The notes under the pieces: generated by a model | The model's database searches: none | Seen by the model: the letters and a program-made list of their open reading frames with translations, nothing else | What the model was told of the DNA's origin: nothing | Position numbers and translations under genes: made by a program | Source: Larsenimonas salina | GTDB taxonomy: Bacteria > Pseudomonadota > Gammaproteobacteria > Pseudomonadales > Halomonadaceae | DNA length: 64,000 bases | Reading direction: 5' to 3' | NCBI RefSeq assembly: GCF_023736155.1 | Contig: NZ_JAMLJJ010000003.1 | Span: 1 to 64,000, forward strand | In this document: piece by piece, positions 1-8,512 of the stretch | Numbering within the stretch: the stretch's first letter is position 1 | Layout of the letters: the number at the start of each line of letters is the position of its first letter

Positions 1-71
1 GAATGCGTGGCTCGCATCATCATGATGGCGGCCCGGTCTTCAGCAGAAAGATGGCGATAGCAGTGGTTCAT
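1..71 (-). mobile_element. IS30-family transposase, N-terminal part, cut by window edge
   Basis: Reading leftwards from an ATG at 71, the first 23 codons give MNHCYRHLSAEDRAAIMMMR followed by ATH. This matches the usual start of IS30-family transposases (a YRHLS-EER-type opening before the HTH). The rest lies beyond the window. The element's outer end should lie somewhere around 100-125, where the sequence leaves the neighbouring PAAR remnant, but I cannot fix the terminal inverted repeat. The recognition rests on a short stretch. Confidence 0.6.
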
Positions 72-124
72 GGCAACACCGTACCTGATGGCTCACGTGT
101 TGCACTTGGTCATTGAGACCGCCA

Positions 125-232
125 ATAGCTATTGATCATTCTCTGGTTCTTATGGTTTGGTCGGTGTGGTACGCGTTTGGCACTTGAGAAGGCGATTACA
201 CTGCCGCCGTAGGAGGTTTGGCAGCACAACGT
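125..232 (-). pseudogene. Remnant of a second PAAR-domain gene (3' part of the PAAR module)
   Basis: About 45 bp here (roughly 174-222) match positions 1744-1792 of the intact-looking PAAR gene with only a handful of substitutions. In one minus-strand frame the remnant reads QTSYGGSVIAFSSAKR, the counterpart of TSCGGSVIASSSAN in the other copy. The upstream part of the PAAR domain is missing or out of frame, and the downstream side runs into the IS30-type element. It lies just after the predicted immunity gene, as expected when PAAR-toxin-immunity cassettes duplicate and then decay. Its exact ends are uncertain. Confidence 0.6.
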
Positions 233-256
233 CGATGCGGTGGTGTGGCGGCTGGC

Positions 257-631
257 TCACCCAATCAGCTTCTGAAGTATGTAGCAGATCGCCATAAGTG
301 CAAAACTGACTAACCCCGGTATGTAAATCGCAATCAATATACCGGTGATCCAGCGTGATCTTCGGCTTCCTGACTTCCACTCTTCAAAATATAAGGGGTA
401 TTTTTCACGAGTTGTCTTTGATTTATAGGTTATGAGTGCTAGGGCATACTCACCCATCCCCCAAGCGCACAAAGGATACCAGACTCTATTTGGATGAGTT
501 TTTCCTGTGAATAATCGATCCGCTGACTTGATGGTAAAGTGCGATACTATTAAGGCGAGAATACCCGTTATAGCAACAACCACACTTGATAACATTCCGA
601 TTATTTCGAATATGGAAAGCCCATCAGTCAT
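257..631 (-). CDS. Small integral membrane protein, predicted immunity protein to the adjacent PAAR effector
   Basis: This 124-residue protein has a hydrophobic segment at about residues 9-32 and another at about 95-120, with a weaker hydrophobic patch around 50-66 and a basic stretch before the last segment. The ATG overlaps the end of the upstream toxin frame by 8 bp, so the two are translationally coupled. A membrane immunity protein coupled to an effector whose C-terminus is glycine-rich and hydrophobic is the usual arrangement for pore-forming interbacterial toxins. I recognise no named family, so the role is inferred from context and topology. Confidence 0.6.
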   Translation of the reverse strand: MTDGLSIFEIIGMLSSVVVAITGILALIVSHFTIKSADRLFTGKTHPNRVWYPLCAWGMGEYALALITYKSKTTREKYPLYFEEWKSGSRRSRWITGILIAIYIPGLVSFALMAICYILQKLIG

Positions 632-1661
632 CTGCGTTGTCTACCCGTTTATCGTCATCTTGAACCTGGAGGTACACTCGTTCAGCAACGCCGCCTAAGA
701 AGTCACCGCCAGCTGCACCGCCAAAGTATGCGCCACTACCGATCACCGCAGCACCACAAACCAGTCGCCCAGCCGGATGCACTCCAACGACGCCGCAAAG
801 AACTTGCCCATATCTTGCGTCGACTGCTCCGCCTGCAATACTACCAAGGGTTCCACCGCCAATCCGTCCCATCAATCCCCCATACTCTTTGACAGTTACC
901 CGCATACACTCACTCTCTCTGGATTCAGAGCAGGCCTTTGCAACTCGCGCATCCGTTGCGTAATAGTCCACTATAACCGCCGCGTAGTTCGCCAGCGATA
1001 ACCCCTTAACGACAACCCCTGCTTTCCCGATCGCCTCTGATACAGAGGGTATTTCATAATCGATGAAGCTTTTAAGAGCCGTTTGCGTTTTACTGACGGC
1101 AACGCCGCCAGCTACTCCGATCTTGCCTTTCAGATCACTGACATCGTCGACAATCTCGAGCTTAACGTTCGTCCACGCTTCACCTGCGGCATCGATGCGC
1201 TTGAATGCGGACTGTCGCATGGCCTCGAAACGTGCCGACATTCTTTCTGACGCCGAGACATATACGCTGTGGATGTGCTCGAGCTCTTTTTGAACGGTTT
1301 CCATGAAATGTTCGCCCGCTGCAGAGGCAACCCCGACCCAGGTGCTGCCGTCTGACATTTCATCGTTGTGAGCCAGGGAAAAGTCACGCAGTGGTCCGTA
1401 ATGATCGACCAGCGCCTGCGCTTCAGGGAGTTCCAGCCATTGTACGGTTTGTTGAGCACGTACCGCTTGCTGTCTGAGTTCTTCTTCCTGCTGGGTACAC
1501 ATCTGGCTGGTGTTTTCAGGGTCACTCAACACGACCAGCGTGCCGGGCAGTACGTAATCCGGCAGGTGGGTATTCAATTCGTCGAACTTGGCACTGACTT
1601 CGGCAGACGGCGAGGGCAGGATGCGCTGCTTGACCTGTGCGCGAGTGCCCGCCTCACGCAC
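624..1661 (-). CDS. Toxin part of a PAAR effector, separated from its PAAR domain by an in-frame TAG
   Basis: The open frame continues without break from the codon after the TAG at 1791-1793 down to 624. The first available start inside it is a GTG at 1661 with no visible ribosome binding site, so 1661 is only a formal start. An acidic Pro/Glu linker follows the PAAR end, then an alpha-helical region (about residues 110-200 of this frame). The last 90 residues are rich in Gly-zipper patterns such as GGGTLGSIAGG and GSGAYFGGAAGG, which suggests membrane insertion. Without its PAAR part it would probably not be delivered. With read-through or with the TAG reverted, the full product would be about 456 residues. 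The pore-forming role is an inference. Confidence 0.55.
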   Translation of the reverse strand: MREAGTRAQVKQRILPSPSAEVSAKFDELNTHLPDYVLPGTLVVLSDPENTSQMCTQQEEELRQQAVRAQQTVQWLELPEAQALVDHYGPLRDFSLAHNDEMSDGSTWVGVASAAGEHFMETVQKELEHIHSVYVSASERMSARFEAMRQSAFKRIDAAGEAWTNVKLEIVDDVSDLKGKIGVAGGVAVSKTQTALKSFIDYEIPSVSEAIGKAGVVVKGLSLANYAAVIVDYYATDARVAKACSESRESECMRVTVKEYGGLMGRIGGGTLGSIAGGAVDARYGQVLCGVVGVHPAGRLVCGAAVIGSGAYFGGAAGGDFLGGVAERVYLQVQDDDKRVDNADD

Positions 1662-1790
1662 AAGCGTGATGCCAGGCAGAATGTCGCTTTTCGGCGCTTC
1701 CTCTTCCGGCTCTTCGGATTCGGTTTGCGCGGTACGCGGTGGCGCGCTGTTGGCACTCGAGGAGGCGATTACGCTGCCGCCGCAGGAGGT

Positions 1791-1994
1791 CTAGCTGCCG
1801 TGAACCGCGGCGGGGGCGCCATCGATGGTGAACCAAGAGTGCCCCTCTACGATCGACGCGCCACAGGAGCTCATATCGCCGACGCGCGCGACGGGAATAC
1901 CATCGATTACCGATGTGCCTGACGAGACGATGGAATGCGGCCCACCCTTGCATGAGCACGCGACCTTATCCCCCAGTTTTGCCAGATCCTGCAT
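1791..1994 (-). CDS. PAAR-repeat spike-tip domain, truncated by TAG
   Basis: This 67-residue frame has the features of a PAAR/DUF4150 tip protein: an early GDKVACSCKGGP segment, the internal ARVGDMSSCG motif and a closing GAPAAVHGS. The domain normally continues with a TSCGG-type strand. Exactly that sequence follows in the same frame immediately after the TAG, so the stop falls inside the domain rather than after it. PAAR proteins cap the VgrG or tail spike of contractile injection machines and carry fused toxins. The fragment may fold poorly without its last strand. It lies 104 bp downstream of a gpD-like hub fragment. Confidence 0.75.
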   Translation of the reverse strand: MQDLAKLGDKVACSCKGGPHSIVSSGTSVIDGIPVARVGDMSSCGASIVEGHSWFTIDGAPAAVHGS

Positions 1995-2098
1995 GACGAC
2001 CCCATGTTTGACTAGAAACGTAATGGACGTAGGTTAACCAAGTTCTGATATGGGCGCGGTAACGGTTTGTGAATTCATCGCCTCAGGCAAGGCCTGGC

Positions 2099-2330
2099 TC
2101 AGTTCGACATGTCAGTCTCGCACCGCATTCGAGTGCCGTACCCTGAATCATTAAGCGAATCTTCGACTTCGGTCACCAGCCACTCTTTCCCATCGATTTC
2201 CGGTTTCCAGCCACTGAACGTAACCGGCGTTTCGAGCATGAGTTCAGCATGGCCCTGTGCTCAACACTGGCATAACTGCCAAAGCGCCCTGCCGATCTCA
2301 AAAACCGTCACGCACCGGTGTGGCACTGGA
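2099..2330 (-). pseudogene. C-terminal fragment of a phage late-control D (gpD)/VgrG-like tail hub protein
   Basis: The minus-strand frame from 2260 to 2099 reads through PVTFSGWKPEIDGKEWLVTE and ends with a DSGYGTRMRCETD-like tail. This resembles the conserved end of phage P2 gpD-type hub proteins (SGFKPEIDG...W.V..V.HSL...GF.T.LE.E). The same frame is interrupted by TGA at 2261-2263, and plausible homology continues a little upstream of it, so the gene is broken. Its position directly upstream of the PAAR gene fits a spike-hub followed by tip and effector order. It also fills most of the 1995-2416 gap, in which I see no intact gene. Confidence 0.55.
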
Positions 2331-2416
2331 ACAACGCCGTTGATGCGGTATAAAAGAGCGGGCACGACGTGTGAATGAAACCGCACCGAGCCCAAGAACA
2401 ACACATTCGGGTCACC

Positions 2417-3304
2417 ATGTTCCTACGACAACTTCACTACCTTGTTTCCCTGGCCGAACATCGCCATTTCGCCCGCGCGGCGGAGGCGTGTTGGGTATCA
2501 CAGCCGGCACTCTCGGCGGACATCCTGCAGCTTGAAAAGGAACTCAAGGTCACCATCATCAAGCGCGACCGACGCTTTCAGGGCTTTACTCGTGAAGGGG
2601 AGCGGGTGCTGGTGTGGGCGCGACAGACCCTGAACTCCCTCGACGGGCTACGTCAGGAAGCCGCCCTGGCACAGCAGGTGTCCGGCGGCCACCTTGCCAT
2701 CGGCGCCGTGCCTTCGGCGCTTCGCGCCATCTCGACCCTTGCCGGCGAATACCGGCGTACGGTGCCGGATCTCACCGTTGAAATTCTGTCACTAAGTACC
2801 CGCGATATCGCCAGGCGTTTGAAAGCGCGCGAGCTTCATCTGGCGATCGCCTACGTCGACCCTCGGTTCAGTCACGGCTTCGAGGCGCTGCCCCTTTATG
2901 AAGAGCGCTTCGTTCTGCTCGCCAGTGCCCAGTCCGGCCTGCCACCGGAGCATGCCTTCACCTGGCATGAGCTTGGGGCGCTTCCGCTGTGCCTTTTTAC
3001 CAAGGACATGCAGAACCGCCGCATTCTGGACAGATGCTTTGAAAACGCCGGCGTGACGCCGCATGTGGTGGTCGAAAGCAATGCCCCGAGCCTGATGTAT
3101 GAAGAGGTTCGAAGCGCTCAGGTGTACGCCGTCGCGCCCGTAAGCGCCCTGCCCGATTACTTCATGGATGGAAGCGTGCGCATGCACGCCATCGCCGACC
3201 AGCCTCGGGCAACAATCAGTCTGATCCGGCTGGCCCAGGACACACCGCCCGCCGTTGCTGACGCCATCTGGCGCCATACCAAAACCCTGGAGATCGAATT
3301 TTGA
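2417..3304 (+). CDS. LysR-family transcriptional regulator
   Basis: The start chosen is the ATG at 2417, giving MFLRQLHYLVSLAEHRHFAR, the usual beginning of a LysR winged HTH. An upstream in-frame ATG would add 14 unlikely residues. The HTH spans about residues 1-60 and the periplasmic-binding-like effector domain about 90-295, giving 295 residues, the normal family length. It is co-directional with the formate dehydrogenase gene 148 bp downstream and is the likely regulator of that gene. The inducer cannot be told from the sequence. Confidence 0.9.
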   Translation: MFLRQLHYLVSLAEHRHFARAAEACWVSQPALSADILQLEKELKVTIIKRDRRFQGFTREGERVLVWARQTLNSLDGLRQEAALAQQVSGGHLAIGAVPSALRAISTLAGEYRRTVPDLTVEILSLSTRDIARRLKARELHLAIAYVDPRFSHGFEALPLYEERFVLLASAQSGLPPEHAFTWHELGALPLCLFTKDMQNRRILDRCFENAGVTPHVVVESNAPSLMYEEVRSAQVYAVAPVSALPDYFMDGSVRMHAIADQPRATISLIRLAQDTPPAVADAIWRHTKTLEIEF

Positions 3305-3452
3305 TCAGTATTTTCAGTTGGTTGAGTTCAAGATAAAGACCGCTTATCAGATCATCCGAATAAACGATTTGAATCCATTTCGGGCTGGCGCTGAAGATTG
3401 CTTCGTCGCGTGACGCACTCTCATTTCAGTCGATCATCAGGAGCCCAAGAAC

Positions 3453-4610
3453 ATGGCAAAAATCATCTGCGTGCTTTATCCCGACCCGGTCACCGGCTAC
3501 CCACCGCGTTATGCGCGAGACGACATTCCCGAGATCACCGCCTACCCCAACGGCCAGACAGCCCCCACGCCCCAGGGGGAGTTGGGCTTCTCGCCGGGCG
3601 AGCTGATCGGGTGCGTTTCCGGCGAGCTCGGTTTGCGCGCCTGGGCGGAGGCCAATGGCCATGAACTGATCGTGACCAGCGACAAGGACGGCACCGATTC
3701 GGTGCTCGACCGCCACTTGGGCGACGCCGATGTGGTCATCTCGCAGCCGTTCTGGCCGGCCTATCTGACCGCAGAGCGCCTTGCCAAGGCGCCCAGGCTC
3801 AAGCTTGCACTGACGGCCGGCATCGGATCGGATCACGTCGACCTCAAGACCGCGGCCGAGCATGGCGTCACGGTGGCCGAAGTCACCTTCTCCAACTCCA
3901 TAAGCGTTGCCGAGCACGTCATGATGACGGCGCTGACGCTGGTACGAAACTTCGTGCCCTCGCATCAGACCGCGATCAACGGCGGCTGGAACATCGCCGA
4001 CTGCGTGTCACGCAGCTACGACATCGAAGGCCTTCACTTCGGAACCCTCGGCGCCGGGCGCATCGGCCTTGCGGTGCTCAAGCGCATGCACCCGTTCGAC
4101 ACGCCGCTGCACTACTACGACCCGCACCGGCTGCCAGAAGACGTCGAGCGGTCTCTGAACCTGACCTACCATGACTCCCCCGAGTCACTGGTCAGCCACT
4201 GCGACATCGTCAACGTTCAGACCCCGCTTTACCCCTCGACCAAAGGGTTTATCGACCGGGAGTTTCTGTCGAAATTCAAGCGCGGTGCCTATCTGATCAA
4301 TACCGCACGCGGGGCGCTGTGCAACCGGGAGGCGATTGTGGAGGCGCTGGAATCGGGGCAACTGGCAGGCTATGGCGGCGACGTCTGGTTCCCGCAGCCG
4401 GCCCCGGTCGATCACCCCTGGCGCCGAATGCCCAACCACGCGATGACCCCGCACATTTCCGGCACGTCACTGTCGGCACAGACCCGCTACGCCGCAGGCA
4501 CCCTCGAGATCCTGCAGGATTTCCTCGAGGGCACCCCGCTTCGCGAGGAGTATCTGATCGTCGATGCCGGCACCCTGGCCGGCGCCGGGGCCAACGCCTA
4601 TCAGCTCTGA
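3453..4610 (+). CDS. fdh: NAD-dependent formate dehydrogenase
   Basis: This cytosolic enzyme oxidises formate to CO2 with reduction of NAD+ and belongs to the D-2-hydroxyacid dehydrogenase superfamily. Its 385 residues include hallmarks of the bacterial metal-free enzyme: PFWPAYLT near residue 95 (formate channel), FSNSISVAEH near 150, the NAD-binding GAGRIG near 205, the catalytic Arg in NTARG near 290, and MTPHISGTSLSAQ with the catalytic His near 335. A good AGGAG lies upstream of the ATG. It stands as a single gene behind the LysR regulator, suggesting use of formate as an energy source or detoxification of formate released by other catabolism. Confidence 0.95.
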   Translation: MAKIICVLYPDPVTGYPPRYARDDIPEITAYPNGQTAPTPQGELGFSPGELIGCVSGELGLRAWAEANGHELIVTSDKDGTDSVLDRHLGDADVVISQPFWPAYLTAERLAKAPRLKLALTAGIGSDHVDLKTAAEHGVTVAEVTFSNSISVAEHVMMTALTLVRNFVPSHQTAINGGWNIADCVSRSYDIEGLHFGTLGAGRIGLAVLKRMHPFDTPLHYYDPHRLPEDVERSLNLTYHDSPESLVSHCDIVNVQTPLYPSTKGFIDREFLSKFKRGAYLINTARGALCNREAIVEALESGQLAGYGGDVWFPQPAPVDHPWRRMPNHAMTPHISGTSLSAQTRYAAGTLEILQDFLEGTPLREEYLIVDAGTLAGAGANAYQL

Positions 4611-4631
4611 GAGACATCAACGCTTTACCAA

Positions 4632-4656
4632 GGCCGCGTGTTCACGCGGCCGTTTC
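4632..4656 (+). terminator. Putative terminator after formate dehydrogenase
   Basis: An 8-bp perfect GC-rich stem (GGCCGCGT/ACGCGGCC) with a 4-base loop occurs 21 bp after the stop codon. Only a short T run follows, so it may be a weak intrinsic terminator. Confidence 0.6.
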
Positions 4657-4696
4657 ATGGTCGGAGGGGGGGAAACAGAAATAAACGGGTGCCGGC

Positions 4697-5452
<756 letters not shown>

Positions 5453-5487
5453 ATGACAGGCTCCAGAGCGGTCGGGTTGATTTAATT

Positions 5488-5505
5488 ATGTTATACCATA
5501 ACGTT
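5488..5505. promoter_or_regulatory. Zur box upstream of zinT
   Basis: The core GTTAT-ACC-ATAAC (5490-5502) matches the gammaproteobacterial Zur consensus GTTATANTATAAC closely. It lies about 35 bp upstream of the zinT ATG, where bound Zur would block the promoter. No other gene of this zinc regulon is in the window. Confidence 0.7.
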
Positions 5506-5636
5506 TAGACCCTAAAACGGCAATCATTTCCCATGGACACCATGATGGTGTTCCAGTCTTACCCTGCAAGGCATGGCCCGGAAAAGACCGTACCAACTCG
5601 GCCAAAAGACCGGCATTGATCCTGACAAACAGACAT

Positions 5637-5662
5637 AAAAAAGCCCGGCTCGAAGGCCGGGC
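5637..5662 (-). terminator. Intrinsic terminator of the TonB receptor gene
   Basis: On the minus strand a GCCCGGC/GCCGGGC stem with a short loop is followed by six T residues. It lies about 120 bp past the receptor stop codon. The rest of 5506-5784 shows nothing else convincing. Confidence 0.8.
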
Positions 5663-5784
5663 AACGCTATCTAGGCGACGTCCCTGACTCTACGCACGTC
5701 GAGCGGGGCATGCCTTATGCACCCCGTGTCGCCGACGCCCTTACACCGGCCCGCGTCTGCGAGCGCTGGCGCTGGCAGGCGCAT

Positions 5785-7905
5785 CTACCAGTGATAGCGC
5801 AGTGTGCCGAGCACGGAGCGGCCCTCACCGTAGAAGGCACTGTTACTGAACGGATTCACATCGGTGATGTACTCGCGGTCAAACAGGTTGTGCGCATTGA
5901 CCGTCAGGTCGACCCGTGGCGTAAACCGATAGCGGGCCAGCGCCTCCACCAGCGTATACGAGGCCGCTTTCACAGTGTTGGCGTCGTCGGAATAGGACGA
6001 GCCGACAAAGCGCGTGCCCAGACCAAGGGTCAGCTCGTCCCCCGCCACGGTGTAATCGGCCCAGAGCGAGGCCATGTGACGCGGCACCAGCCCTGGCCGA
6101 TTGCCCTCGTTGCCACTAAGGCCATCGCGGTCGATGCGGGCGTCCCAGTAGGAATAGGCCGCGATCAGGTTGAGCCGCTCGGCAAGCGCTAGCTTGCCCT
6201 CGAGCTCGAGCCCTCGAACCGACACCTCGCCAATCTGGCGATAGCGCGTCGGCGTGACCTGCGTCGCCACGTTGGTCTGGGTCAGATCGAACGCCGCCAC
6301 GGTGACGAGCGCATTGAGCGTCTCGGGGCGGTACTTCATGCCCACCTCGTACTGCGTACCTTCCTGCGGTTCAGCGCGGCCGACCAGCAGAGTCCGGCTG
6401 GTCGGGGGCTGAAACGATTCGGAATAGTTCGCGTAGAGCGACAGCGACTCGGTGGCCTTGTACGTGAGGCCTGCGCGCTTGGTGAAGGCGTAGTCGGTAG
6501 TCTCGCTGGCAGTACCCGACGACAGCGACTGCGTCTCGACCTCGTCGTAGCGCCCGCCGAGGGTCAGAATCCAGCGCTCGTCGAACGTCAACTCCTCTTG
6601 CAGGTAATAGCCCTGCCCTTCCCGTTTCTGATGAAACCGAACCGGTGCGGCCAGATCGATGCAGGCGCGCCCGCAATAGCGCGGCTGGGTAATGTCGATA
6701 CCGCCGGCGCTTCCATAGCGCTGGGCCTCGGTGGTGTCGGTGTGCGTGTACTCGATGCCCGCCAGCGTCTTGCTCGATATGTTGCCAAGCTCGGCGTCGT
6801 AGATCAGCCGGCTGTCGATGTTGTATTGATCGCTCTCGCCGAGAATGCCGTAGGCCTCCCTGGAGACCGCCGGGTCTGCCGCGCCCAGATACACCGACTC
6901 GAGCGTTAGATCCGTGTGGGTATAGCGCGCGGTCTGATCAAAGCTCAACCCGTTACCGAAGGCATGGCGAAGATCGAATCCGAGATTGCGCTCGATCGTA
7001 TTCATCGCGTCGTAGCCGGGCTCCCCCAGAAACGTCTGCGGGTCGATGTTCGAGCCATAGGGAATCGCGTTGGAGGCGTTGCTGTCGCGCTGGTTGAAGT
7101 CGGCCAGAAACGTCAGTGACGTCTGCGCGCTCGGCGCCCAGGTCAGTGCCGGGGCAAGGTAGAGCCGGTCATCCTCGGTGTGCCGTGCCCCCCGGTCAGC
7201 CTCCTGCCATTTGGCCGTGAGTCGGTACCGCCAGGTGCCATCGGCATTGATCGGCCCACCTACATCGGCCCCGGTCTCTTGGTGGCCGTCACCCAGGGTG
7301 GTGTAGACCTCGCCGAAGGCGTACTCGGTCGGGCGCTTGGTGATCGCATTGACCAGGCCGCCCGGAGCGTTGAGCCCAAAAAGCGAGGACGTCGAGCCTT
7401 TTAATACATCGATGCGCTGCAAGCCATAGGGCTCGAGCCGGCTGCCGGTAAAGTTGACGGTGCGGTGGGCAAGGCCGTCTCGGTACGTGCCGAGCGACGT
7501 ATTATCGAAGCCTCGAATCATGAAGTAATCGTAGCGGTTGTCCGACCCGTACTGCCCCACCGATACCCCGGCGGTATAGCCAAGCACCTGCTCCAGATCT
7601 TGCGCCTTGCGCTGGGCGATTTCCTCCTCGGTCACCACCGAGACGGTGCTGGAAAGGTTCAGAAGCGCGGTGTCGGTCTTGCTGCCGGTGGTGGTTCGAT
7701 CAGCGATGATCGAGCCATCGGTTCCAATGGGGCTTTGCTGCAACGCACTGGATTCAACCGTCACGGTCTCGCCGCGCTCGGCAAGCGCAGGGCCGCTCAG
7801 CACCAGGGCTGCGAATGTGGCGCCAAGTGCGGAAACGCGTGCACGCTGCGACGAGGTAACAAAGACCGCGCCGGTACGCCCACCCGGTGAAATGTTGGTG
7901 ATCAT
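5785..7905 (-). CDS. TonB-dependent siderophore receptor
   Basis: This outer-membrane transporter has about 706 residues from the ATG at 7905, which follows an AGGGAA ribosome binding site. An upstream in-frame start would precede an implausible leader. A signal peptide ends near PALAERGE. The plug domain (about residues 65-190) carries VVTEEEIAQRKAQDLEQVLG and the MIRGF motif, and the 22-strand barrel ends in the aromatic residues YHW. The plug pattern is that of the ferrichrome/ferrioxamine/hydroxamate siderophore receptor group, but the ligand cannot be assigned. There is no adjacent siderophore synthesis or ABC gene. A Fur-like box lies upstream, which fits iron repression. Confidence 0.92.
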   Translation of the reverse strand: MITNISPGGRTGAVFVTSSQRARVSALGATFAALVLSGPALAERGETVTVESSALQQSPIGTDGSIIADRTTTGSKTDTALLNLSSTVSVVTEEEIAQRKAQDLEQVLGYTAGVSVGQYGSDNRYDYFMIRGFDNTSLGTYRDGLAHRTVNFTGSRLEPYGLQRIDVLKGSTSSLFGLNAPGGLVNAITKRPTEYAFGEVYTTLGDGHQETGADVGGPINADGTWRYRLTAKWQEADRGARHTEDDRLYLAPALTWAPSAQTSLTFLADFNQRDSNASNAIPYGSNIDPQTFLGEPGYDAMNTIERNLGFDLRHAFGNGLSFDQTARYTHTDLTLESVYLGAADPAVSREAYGILGESDQYNIDSRLIYDAELGNISSKTLAGIEYTHTDTTEAQRYGSAGGIDITQPRYCGRACIDLAAPVRFHQKREGQGYYLQEELTFDERWILTLGGRYDEVETQSLSSGTASETTDYAFTKRAGLTYKATESLSLYANYSESFQPPTSRTLLVGRAEPQEGTQYEVGMKYRPETLNALVTVAAFDLTQTNVATQVTPTRYRQIGEVSVRGLELEGKLALAERLNLIAAYSYWDARIDRDGLSGNEGNRPGLVPRHMASLWADYTVAGDELTLGLGTRFVGSSYSDDANTVKAASYTLVEALARYRFTPRVDLTVNAHNLFDREYITDVNPFSNSAFYGEGRSVLGTLRYHW

Positions 7906-7998
7906 GAAGGTTCCCTGTGTTCTGGCATGCCCTGGCTCCGGCATGCGCTTTTATTCGAATTGGCCGCGCCGATTCTGGGAACCCGCTTATTTATAGTC

Positions 7999-8017
7999 AA
8001 TGATTATGATAAAAATT
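7999..8017. promoter_or_regulatory. Fur box candidate for the TonB receptor
   Basis: The AT-rich 19-mer AATGATTATGATAAAAATT matches the 19-bp Fur consensus at 12 positions and contains two good NATWAT-type hexamers. It lies about 95 bp upstream of the receptor start, so the promoter must lie close by with a modest leader. Confidence 0.55.
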
Positions 8018-8164
8018 CGTATTCGCAGTAACGCACACCTCTACTCTAGCGCGCTGAATGGCCGTGCTGCTGTAATCGGGTGTATTGCTGTAGCTGGGGG
8101 TACCGTTTTCTTCGCGTGCCCCCCCATTATTACCCACCTCAAAGACACCGCCGTGGAGCCTGCC

Positions 8165-8437
8165 ATGCCGCGTTACGCCATGATCGCACTGTTGCTTTTC
8201 ACATGTGATGCGCAGGCCATGCGCTGTAGCAGTGATCTGGTCACCGAAGGGGATCTGACCGTGGACGTTGCCCGCAAGTGCGGGCCACCGGCGTCGAAAC
8301 GGATTTCCCCGGCGGCCGATGCCCCCGGCGCGGTCAACGTCGAGCGCTGGGTGTACGGGCCAGATCACGGCGCGCGTTACTACCTGCGCTTCATCAACGA
8401 CAGCCTGGTCGAAATCGACGTTGACGCCGGGCCCTAG
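8165..8437 (+). CDS. DUF2845-type small secreted protein
   Basis: I chose the ATG at 8165, which follows GGAG at a good distance. The open frame extends upstream but the added residues look non-coding. The 90-residue product starts with a signal peptide (MPRYAMIALLLFTCDAQA) and continues with MRCSSDLVTEGD, a Cys pair (RCSS and KCG) and a C-terminal YYLRFINDSLVEID. This is the pattern of DUF2845 proteins, small periplasmic proteins of unknown function common in Pseudomonas and relatives. It is transcribed divergently from the siderophore receptor. Confidence 0.75.
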   Translation: MPRYAMIALLLFTCDAQAMRCSSDLVTEGDLTVDVARKCGPPASKRISPAADAPGAVNVERWVYGPDHGARYYLRFINDSLVEIDVDAGP

Positions 8438-8460
8438 CGCGCGCGAAATGCCCAAGCGCG

Positions 8461-8483
8461 AAAACGCCCTGCGATGCAGGGCG
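8461..8483 (-). terminator. Terminator after the ethanolamine permease
   Basis: A perfect 8-bp stem CGCCCTGC/GCAGGGCG with a 3-base loop is followed by TTTT when read on the minus strand. It lies 30 bp after the permease stop. Confidence 0.65.
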
Positions 8484-8512
8484 CTCGAACCAGGTCGCAC
8501 TTAGGGTGAGCG

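Noticed and set aside
2109-2378. 89-residue plus-strand open frame before the LysR gene
   Set aside because: The opposite strand preserves gpD-like protein sequence, so the plus-strand frame is a shadow of that pseudogene.
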